Shown here: in pieces, positions 7,236 to 12,156 of the stretch
Numbering within the stretch: the stretch's first letter is position 1
Layout of the letters: each line of letters starts with the position of its first letter
Source: Veillonellaceae bacterium SB90
GTDB lineage: Bacteria; Bacillota; Negativicutes; Selenomonadales; Selenomonadaceae
Assembly: GCA_902364065.1 (NCBI GenBank)
Contig: CABJCJ010000046.1
Span: 1-12,156, forward strand
DNA length: 12,156 nucleotides
Direction: 5' to 3'
Translations under genes and position numbers: made by a program
Notes under the pieces: model-generated
What the model was told of the DNA's origin: nothing
Seen by the model: only the letters and a program-made list of their open reading frames with translations
The model's database searches: none

Positions 7236-8654
7236 ATGTCTACATCACCCAAACAAGGACTCTGGTGGAGAGCACTCGTCACCATCCTCGTGGCAGCCAT
7301 GGGCTGGATTATCCCGGTCCCCGAGGGGCTGACACTCAACGCCTGGTATCTGTTCTCTATCTTCCTCGGCACCGTCGTCGGTTTCATCCTCCAGCCAATC
7401 GAGCTTGGCACCGTCGCCCTCATCGCCCTCGTGGCCTGCGCCCTGTCGGGAGCCATGACCTTCAAGCAGGTTCTTTCCGCCTTCAGCGGCAACACCGTAT
7501 GGCTGATCGTCTCGGCCTTCCTGCTGGCCCGCGCCTTCATCATCACGGGCCTTGGCCGCCGCATCGCCTACATCGCCATGCGCGCCTTCGGCGACAGCAG
7601 CCTGAAGCTGGCTTACTCGATAAGCTTCTCGGAAATGATCATCGCACCGGCCATCCCGTCGAACTCCGCACGTGCCGGCGGCCTGATCTTCCCGATTGTC
7701 CAGAGCCTTGCCGATGCATTTGGCTCGGATCCTGAAAAGAGCCCGCGCAAGATCGGCGCATTCCTTACGGTCAGCGTCTTCCAGCTCGACCTCGTCATTT
7801 CCGCCATGTTCCTCACGGCTATGGTCGGCAACCCGATTGCCGTCGAACTGGCCAACCGCATCCTCGGCATCGAGATTACCTGGATCGACTGGTTCGTAGC
7901 CGCATCCGTTCCTGGTATCGTTTGCTTCCTTATCATCCCCTACTTCATCTACAAGGTTTACCCGCCGGAAATCAAGCATACGCCGGAAGCCAAGCAACTC
8001 GCCGATGCAGAGCTTGAAAAGATGGGCCCGATGTCCCGCAGCGAGAAAGTCCTCGCCGGCGTTTTCGTCCTGCTGCTCGTCCTCTGGGCTACGGCCAGCA
8101 TCACGCATCTCAACGCGACGCTCATAGCCTTCGTCGGCCTCTGCATCCTGCTCGTCTGCCGCGTCATCAAATGGAGCGACGTCACGGGCGAGAAGAACGC
8201 ATGGAACACCCTCGTATGGGTTGGTGGCGTCATTGTCATGAGTGATTACCTCAACCGCCTCGGGTTCATCCCCTGGTTCGCCAAGATCCTCGAGAACCAG
8301 ATGGTCGGTGTCGGCATGATCGCAGCCGTTGCGCTTTCCTTCATCATCTACCTCTACAGCCACTACTTCTTCGCCAGCATGAGTGCTCACGTCACGAGCA
8401 TGTATGCCGCCCTCATCACGCTCGGTGCGGCAGCCGGCGCTCCCCCGTTCGTCTCCGCGTTCGTCGTCGCCATGGCATCGAACATCTGCGGCTGCCTGAC
8501 GCACTTCGGCACAGGCCCGGCTCCTGTCTACTTCGGTGCCGGCTACGTCCCGCAGAAGACCTGGTGGATGATCGGCTTCGCCATCTCTCTGATCCACATC
8601 GTCGTCTGGCTCGGTATCGGCGGCGTCTGGTGGGCGTTCCTCGGTTACTGGTAA
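7236..8654 (+). CDS. DASS-family di/tricarboxylate transporter (CitT/TtdT type)
   Basis: This is an inner-membrane carrier of the divalent anion:sodium symporter family, which includes the E. coli citrate/succinate and tartrate/succinate antiporters. The 472 residues hold about a dozen hydrophobic segments. The first family motif is APAIPSNSARAGG (137-149), with SNS where SNT is usual. The second is in the C-terminal third: LTHFGTGPAPVYFGAGY. Substrate cannot be read from these motifs; citrate, L-tartrate or a dicarboxylate are candidates, and exchange for succinate is plausible from neighbours. Start choice: ATG at 7236 has AAGGGAG 11 bases upstream; the in-frame GTG at 7224 overlaps that site and is unlikely. 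It lies 141 bases after citX and is followed by a terminator. Confidence 0.92.
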   Translation: MSTSPKQGLWWRALVTILVAAMGWIIPVPEGLTLNAWYLFSIFLGTVVGFILQPIELGTVALIALVACALSGAMTFKQVLSAFSGNTVWLIVSAFLLARAFIITGLGRRIAYIAMRAFGDSSLKLAYSISFSEMIIAPAIPSNSARAGGLIFPIVQSLADAFGSDPEKSPRKIGAFLTVSVFQLDLVISAMFLTAMVGNPIAVELANRILGIEITWIDWFVAASVPGIVCFLIIPYFIYKVYPPEIKHTPEAKQLADAELEKMGPMSRSEKVLAGVFVLLLVLWATASITHLNATLIAFVGLCILLVCRVIKWSDVTGEKNAWNTLVWVGGVIVMSDYLNRLGFIPWFAKILENQMVGVGMIAAVALSFIIYLYSHYFFASMSAHVTSMYAALITLGAAAGAPPFVSAFVVAMASNICGCLTHFGTGPAPVYFGAGYVPQKTWWMIGFAISLIHIVVWLGIGGVWWAFLGYW

Positions 8655-8682
8655 GCTTCATCCAAACAGCACAGTCAAATGC

Positions 8683-8718
8683 AAAAGCCGTCGCGGCAAA
8701 ACCGCGGCGGCTTTTTTT
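8683..8718. terminator. Rho-independent terminator between convergent genes
   Basis: A GC-rich stem pairs AGCCGTCGCGG (8686-8696) with CCGCGGCGGCT (8702-8712) with one G-U pair and a five-base loop. It is followed by seven T residues (8712-8718) and preceded by four A residues. It ends the plus-strand transporter transcript well; for the minus-strand ttdAB transcript the T-run is only four bases, so it may be weakly bidirectional. Confidence 0.9.
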
Positions 8719-8742
8719 ACGTCCTGCTGATGTCAGCTGATG

Positions 8743-9354
8743 TTATTTGATGAAGCCCACCTGGCTGGCGATCGCCTCGTAGACCTTGTCCCTGCGCTCG
8801 TTGAAGATGGCCTTGTTCTCCTCGAACAAGTTGCGGCCGTGCGTGTCGATGGAGACGATGAGCGGACCGAACTCCTTGACCTTGCAAGTCCAGAGCGTTT
8901 CCGGCATGCCGAGGTCCTTCCAGTTGGCCGAGAGGATCTTCTCGACGCAGGTGGCCGCCACGACGGCACAGCCTGCCGGAAACACGCAGTGCAGGGCCTT
9001 GTGATCGCGGCAGCCGCGCATCGTGCCGTCGCCCATGCCGCCCTTGCCGATGATCAGGCGTACACCCGTCTCCTTGATGAAGGCTTCCTCGAATTTTTCC
9101 ATGCGCATCGAGGTCGTCGGGCCCACCGTCACCATCTCATACGAGTCCCCGCCAAGCGGGCGGATGATGGGGCCGGCGTGCAGGATGGCACCGTTCCTGA
9201 CATCAACGGGCAGCTTGCGTCCCTCCTCGATGACGCGGCGGTGTGCCACATCGCGGCAGGTCGTGAGCTCGCCCGTCAGGTAAATGACATCCCCGACGTT
9301 GATATCCTCAAGATCTTCTGCGCTGATTGGCGTCGTGAGTACTTTCTTGGCCAT
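8743..9354 (-). CDS. ttdB: L(+)-tartrate dehydratase beta subunit (class I fumarase-like)
   Basis: This is the small subunit of a two-subunit Fe-S hydro-lyase that turns L-tartrate into oxaloacetate and water; the same fold is used by class I fumarase. The 203 residues carry [20 protein letters not shown] (6-25), [15 protein letters not shown] (26-40), HAGPI (59-63), VGPTTSMRM (77-85), IGKGGMG (102-108), FPAGCAV (125-131) and [14 protein letters not shown] (160-173). From memory these run closely parallel to E. coli TtdB rather than to fumarase, including the C-terminal YIK/FIK ending. The start ATG shares one base with the ttdA stop (TGATG), so translation is coupled. A fumarase assignment cannot be excluded without a tree. 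Confidence 0.87.
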   Translation of the reverse strand: MAKKVLTTPISAEDLEDINVGDVIYLTGELTTCRDVAHRRVIEEGRKLPVDVRNGAILHAGPIIRPLGGDSYEMVTVGPTTSMRMEKFEEAFIKETGVRLIIGKGGMGDGTMRGCRDHKALHCVFPAGCAVVAATCVEKILSANWKDLGMPETLWTCKVKEFGPLIVSIDTHGRNLFEENKAIFNERRDKVYEAIASQVGFIK

Positions 9355-10253
9355 CAGAAATCCACCTCCGAATGCGAATCGATTCTGTAATTGAGCTCCT
9401 TGTCGAAAACGATGTGACCGCGGCGATGCGACCAGCAGCCCACATTGACCGCGACGCCGATGACCGACGGATGGCGTGCGCTGTTCTCGATGTTGACGCC
9501 GAGCACAGAATTCTTGCCGCGCAGGCCCTGCGGGCCAAGGCCGATGGCATTGATGCCGTCCTCGAGGAGCTGTTCCATCTTCGCCGCTTTCGGGTTCTCA
9601 TTGTGCGAGCCGATGCGGCGCATGAGGGCCTTCTTCGACTGCAGCGCCGCAACCTCGACCGAGGTGCCGATGCCGACGCCGACGAGCAGCGGCGGGCAGG
9701 CATTGAGGCCGTAGCTCGTCATCACATCGAGCACGAATTTCGTGACGCCCTCATAGCCCTCACCGGGCATCAGGACCTTGGCATGGCCCGGCAGCGAGCA
9801 GCCGCCGCCCGCCATGTACGTGTAGATCTCGCAGTCGTCGCGCCCCGGCACGATATCCCAGAACAGGGACGGAATGCCCTTGGCCACGTTCCTGCCCGTG
9901 TTGTACTCGTCAAACGTCTCGACGGCGTTGTGGCGCAGCGGCGCATCCTTCGTCGCCTGCACGACGGCCTCGCGCAGCAGTGCGGGCAGCTGTGCCATAT
10001 ACGGGAACGCCGAGCCGCAGTTGATGAAGAACTGGATGGCGCCCGTGTCCTGACAGCTCGGACGATTGAGCTTCATCGCCAGCTCCTGATTCTTCTCCAT
10101 CGTCTGATAAATGGCCTTCGCGAGCGGCTCTTCCTCCTGTGCGGCCAGTTCGGCAATCTTCGCGCGCACATCATCCGGCAGTCGCTTGCCCGTAAAGGCC
10201 AGGAACTTCGCCATGACATCGGTCATATGCGTGACAGCATCTTCTCGTAACAT
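9354..10253 (-). CDS. ttdA: L(+)-tartrate dehydratase alpha subunit (class I fumarase-like)
   Basis: This is the large Fe-S subunit of the dehydratase. In its 299 residues three cysteines suit the [4Fe-4S] cluster: C67 in CQDTG, C186 in NACPP and C273 in GCWSHRRG. The first two are 119 residues apart, the spacing I recall for class I fumarase. [16 protein letters not shown] (105-120), [18 protein letters not shown] (146-163), [10 protein letters not shown] and [17 protein letters not shown] match the TtdA pattern, such as NPKAA and ARHPS, better than typical fumarase alpha as I remember them. AGGAGAGGA eight bases upstream sets the start. The gene precedes ttdB in a two-gene operon, convergent with the carboxylate transporter. 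Both the citrate and tartrate routes meet at oxaloacetate. Confidence 0.87.
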   Translation of the reverse strand: MLREDAVTHMTDVMAKFLAFTGKRLPDDVRAKIAELAAQEEEPLAKAIYQTMEKNQELAMKLNRPSCQDTGAIQFFINCGSAFPYMAQLPALLREAVVQATKDAPLRHNAVETFDEYNTGRNVAKGIPSLFWDIVPGRDDCEIYTYMAGGGCSLPGHAKVLMPGEGYEGVTKFVLDVMTSYGLNACPPLLVGVGIGTSVEVAALQSKKALMRRIGSHNENPKAAKMEQLLEDGINAIGLGPQGLRGKNSVLGVNIENSARHPSVIGVAVNVGCWSHRRGHIVFDKELNYRIDSHSEVDF

Positions 10254-10309
10254 ATGCTCATCCTCTCCTATCCTGATTGGCTCTCAATCATCATGAATCG
10301 TACGGTCCT

Positions 10310-10324
10310 GCGGAAGATTTCCGC
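10310..10324 (-). promoter_or_regulatory. perfect inverted repeat in the ttdAB leader
   Basis: GCGGAA (10310-10315) and TTCCGC (10319-10324) are perfect complements around three bases. It lies just downstream of the predicted transcription start, where an operator for a repressor or a small leader hairpin could act. No regulator is assigned. Confidence 0.45.
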
Positions 10325-10342
10325 TTCCCGCTTGTTGATTTT

Positions 10343-10371
10343 ATTATAGTCCGGCACTTAGTATAAGTCGA
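10343..10371 (-). promoter_or_regulatory. sigma-70-like promoter of ttdAB
   Basis: On the minus strand TCGACT (10371-10366, four of six) and a perfect TATAAT (10348-10343) are 17 bases apart. Transcription should start near 10336, leaving a leader of about 80 bases before ttdA. This promoter and the terminator just upstream of it separate ttdAB from gdhA. Confidence 0.65.
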
Positions 10372-10420
10372 ATACAAATATTTTTATAAATAGCATAATC
10401 TTTTCCCTATACAGTAGGAT

Positions 10421-10453
10421 AAAAAAATACCGGCCACCTGAGGATGACCGGTA
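10421..10453 (-). terminator. gdhA Rho-independent terminator
   Basis: In the transcript a ten-pair stem (10453-10444 with 10437-10428, TACCGGTCAT against GTGGCCGGTA, two G-U pairs) with loop CCTCAG is followed directly by seven U residues (A-run 10421-10427). It begins 30 bases after the gdhA stop codon. Confidence 0.92.
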
Positions 10454-10482
10454 AAAGAGGTGAGAAAATGATTCTATTCGGC

Positions 10483-11823
10483 TCAGACGAGGCCCTGAGC
10501 CAGCATGACCTCGGCCACGCGCAGGAAGGCCGTTATATTGGCACCGGCGACGAGGTCGTCGGGGTCTGCATACTGTTCAGCATTGCGGCGGGCATTCTCA
10601 TAAATATTCTTCATGATCGCCTTGAGGCGGCCATCGACCTCCTCAAATGTCCACTGCAGGCGCTCGGAATTCTGCGCCATCTCCAGCGCTGAAACGGCCA
10701 CACCGCCCGCATTGGCCGCCTTGGCCGGAGCGAAGAGCACTTTGTGCTGCTGGAAATACGCGATGGCATCGAGCGTCGACGGCATGTTCGCGCCTTCGCC
10801 GACGGCCGTCACGCCATTGGCGACGAGTGCCTTCGCGCTCTCGAGATTGATCTCGCCCTGCGTCGCACACGGCAGCGCCACATCGCACGGCACCGTCCAG
10901 ACGCCGCGGCAGCCCTCGTGATACGCAGCCTTGGGATGCGTATCGACATACTCCCTGATGCGGCCGCGGCGCACCTGCTTGATTTCCTTGACGGCCGCAA
11001 GGTCGATGCCGTCGGGATCGTAGACGTAGCCGTTGGAATCCGAGCACGTCACGACTTTCGCGCCGTACTCCTGTGCCTTCTCGATGGCGTACGTCGCCAC
11101 ATTGCCGGAGCCCGAGACGACGAGCACCTTGTCCTTGAGGCTGATGCCCTTGGCATCGAGCATGTTCTTGACGAAGTACAGGAGGCCGTAGCCCGTCGCT
11201 TCCGTGCGGGCAAGCGAACCCCAGTAATCGACACGCTTGCCCGTGAGCACGCCGGCGTCGTAGCGGTCGCGGATGCGCTTGTACTGGCCATACAGATAAC
11301 CGATCTCGCGGCCGCCCACGCCGATATCGCCGGCCGGCACATCGACATCGGGGCCGATATGACGGTAGAGCTCCGTCATGAAGCTCTGGCAGAAGTGCAT
11401 GACTTCGTTGTCGCTGCGCCCATGCGGATCAAAATCCGAGCCGCCCTTGGCGCCGCCGATGGGCAGCCCCGTCAGGGCGTTCTTGTAGACCTGCTCGAAT
11501 GCCAGGAACTTCAGCACATCGAGCGTGACGCTCGGATGGAAGCGCAGGCCGCCCTTGTATGGTCCTATGGCACTTGACATCTGTACGCGGTAGCCGCGGT
11601 TGATCTGGATGCGTCCCTGATCATCCTGCCAGGGAACGCGGAACGAAATCGTGCGCTCCGGCTCCACCATGCGCTCGAGGATCTTCTGTTCGCGGTACTC
11701 CGGATGATTCTCGAGTACCGGCACGATGCTCGAGAATACCTCGGACACCGTATCGTGGAACAGCTTCTGCTCCGGATCTTTCTGCTCGATGCTCGCGAGG
11801 ACATCGGCCACATACTGTTTCAT
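10483..11823 (-). CDS. gdhA: glutamate dehydrogenase, probably NADP-specific
   Basis: This enzyme makes glutamate from 2-oxoglutarate and ammonium (reversible). From the start at 11823 it has 446 residues, the size of hexameric bacterial GdhA. Seen are GPYKGGLRFHPSV (87-99) with K90, PIGGAKGG with the catalytic lysine 126, DVPAGDIGVGGREIG (161-175) with D166, the dinucleotide site VSGSGNVA (236-243), and AKAANAGGVAVSALEM near the end. CSDSNG after the second beta strand resembles NADP-using enzymes rather than the GPDG of NAD types; that is my inference. Start choice: the frame opens at 11880 without a ribosome site; GGAAGGAAGGGG (11849-11838) serves either ATG 11823 (long spacer of 14) or TTG 11832 (spacer of 5). 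It is not functionally tied to the cit genes except through 2-oxoglutarate and carbon flow. Confidence 0.95.
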   Translation of the reverse strand: MKQYVADVLASIEQKDPEQKLFHDTVSEVFSSIVPVLENHPEYREQKILERMVEPERTISFRVPWQDDQGRIQINRGYRVQMSSAIGPYKGGLRFHPSVTLDVLKFLAFEQVYKNALTGLPIGGAKGGSDFDPHGRSDNEVMHFCQSFMTELYRHIGPDVDVPAGDIGVGGREIGYLYGQYKRIRDRYDAGVLTGKRVDYWGSLARTEATGYGLLYFVKNMLDAKGISLKDKVLVVSGSGNVATYAIEKAQEYGAKVVTCSDSNGYVYDPDGIDLAAVKEIKQVRRGRIREYVDTHPKAAYHEGCRGVWTVPCDVALPCATQGEINLESAKALVANGVTAVGEGANMPSTLDAIAYFQQHKVLFAPAKAANAGGVAVSALEMAQNSERLQWTFEEVDGRLKAIMKNIYENARRNAEQYADPDDLVAGANITAFLRVAEVMLAQGLV

Positions 11824-11926
11824 ATCGGACAAAATAACCCCTTCCTTCCGTAGTCTGCCCTTTTCCTGTCTGTTTTCCATACATGCTGCACGTTTACAAT
11901 ATTACAACTGCAAACCTTACAAAATC

Positions 11927-11955
11927 AGTATACTATACTCCTGTCGTAAAGTATA
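11927..11955 (-). promoter_or_regulatory. weak candidate gdhA promoter
   Basis: On the minus strand TATACT is present at both the -35 place (11955-11950, three of six) and the -10 place (11932-11927, five of six) with a 17-base spacer. The surrounding region is AT-rich with several alternative hexamers, so the exact start is uncertain. Confidence 0.3.
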
Positions 11956-11983
11956 TATGATTAAAAAAAGAAGTATTATTCAC

Positions 11984-12020
11984 TTTATTCGTGAAAATAT
12001 CCGACGGATAAACGAATAAA
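11984..12020. repeat. nested interrupted palindrome upstream of gdhA
   Basis: The outer arms TTTATTCGT (11984-11992) and ACGAATAAA (12012-12020) are perfect over nine bases. Inside, TATCCG-A-CGGATA (11998-12010) is a perfect odd palindrome. It lies about 160 bases before gdhA. On the minus strand it is followed, after a 13-base gap, by a run of seven T. It may be an operator pair or a poor terminator for a minus-strand gene further right. Confidence 0.55.
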
Positions 12021-12086
12021 CGGAGCGGGAATGCCGTCAGATATACAAAATATCACGCGGGGATGTGCCTGTTGGTTCAATTAAAA

Positions 12087-12132
12087 TGCGGCCAGGAATC
12101 TTCTCACTTCAGTCTGGAGAGGAATGGCCGCA
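12087..12132 (-). terminator. hairpin near right edge, possible terminator of an outside gene
   Basis: TGCGGCCA (12087-12094) and TGGCCGCA (12125-12132) pair perfectly over eight bases. An inner TCTTCTC/GAGAGGA stem (12099-12105 with 12117-12123) pairs with one mismatch that is a G-U pair in plus-strand RNA only (A opposite C in minus-strand RNA). On the minus strand the stem is followed by TTTTAATT, so it could end a minus-strand gene that starts beyond base 12156. The T-run is short. Apart from the two palindromes I see no gene in 11881-12156. Confidence 0.4.
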
Positions 12133-12156
12133 ACGGTAGTCACTTGGAATACTGAT

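Noticed and set aside
7245..8597. 450-codon open frame opposite the transporter
   Set aside because: Product is extremely acidic and polar with no domain, exactly what the reverse complement of a hydrophobic membrane gene gives.
8743..10253. Plain two-subunit fumarase
   Set aside because: Kept as an alternative only: motif order and wording such as VGPTTSMRM and [12 protein letters not shown] fit the tartrate dehydratase subgroup better, from memory of E. coli TtdA and TtdB.
10254..10482. Riboswitch or small RNA gene between ttdA and gdhA
   Set aside because: The stretch is explained by the gdhA terminator, a promoter and a short dyad; no larger conserved fold is seen.
11958..12019. 20-codon basic peptide frame (plus strand) ending in the palindrome
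   Set aside because: No ribosome site and no context; it lies in an AT-rich promoter-like stretch.

Overview
The window is a chromosomal segment for anaerobic breakdown of hydroxy-di- and tricarboxylates, followed by an amino-acid metabolism gene. Protein-coding parts are GC-rich, mainly in third codon positions, intergenic parts are AT-rich, and Shine-Dalgarno sites are strong (AAGGAGGAG type). The gene set is citrate lyase, a two-subunit oxygen-sensitive hydratase of the L-tartrate type, and a hexameric bacterial glutamate dehydrogenase. This suggests a fermentative anaerobe. My best guess is a GC-rich member of the Negativicutes (Selenomonas/Mitsuokella-like); that is inference from composition and gene style, not from a marker gene.

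Layout. Positions 1-379 hold no credible gene: a Rho-independent terminator (3-49) and a large nested inverted repeat (121-304). Positions 380-4267 are a minus-strand operon read right to left: citD (acyl carrier), citE (beta), citF (alpha), then after a hairpin-rich spacer citG (prosthetic-group precursor synthase). Positions 4268-4573 are the divergent control region. Positions 4574-7094 run rightward: a LysR-type regulator, citC (acetate ligase for the lyase) and citX (prosthetic-group transferase). A DASS-family carboxylate transporter follows (7236-8654), ending at a terminator shared with convergent genes. Positions 8743-10253 (minus) are ttdB and ttdA, the two subunits of L(+)-tartrate dehydratase, with a good sigma-70-like promoter. 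Positions 10483-11823 (minus) are gdhA, closed by its own terminator. The right end (11824-12156) is non-coding and contains two substantial inverted repeats.

How it works together. All six genes for a functional citrate lyase are present: three subunits, CitG and CitX to make and attach the phosphoribosyl-dephospho-CoA group, and CitC to acetylate it. Citrate lyase yields oxaloacetate and acetate; tartrate dehydratase also yields oxaloacetate. The transporter between the two sets belongs to the family that contains the E. coli CitT and TtdT antiporters, so it could serve either substrate. No oxaloacetate decarboxylase is present, so oxaloacetate may be reduced to succinate through malate and fumarate and exported by exchange; this is inference. 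The LysR regulator is divergent from citDEFG and in one operon with citCX, so it probably controls both arms.

I see no phage, insertion sequence, CRISPR array, tRNA or rRNA. The cluster consists of known families. The less usual points are the regulator type, the split gene order, the tartrate neighbour and several unassigned palindromic elements.
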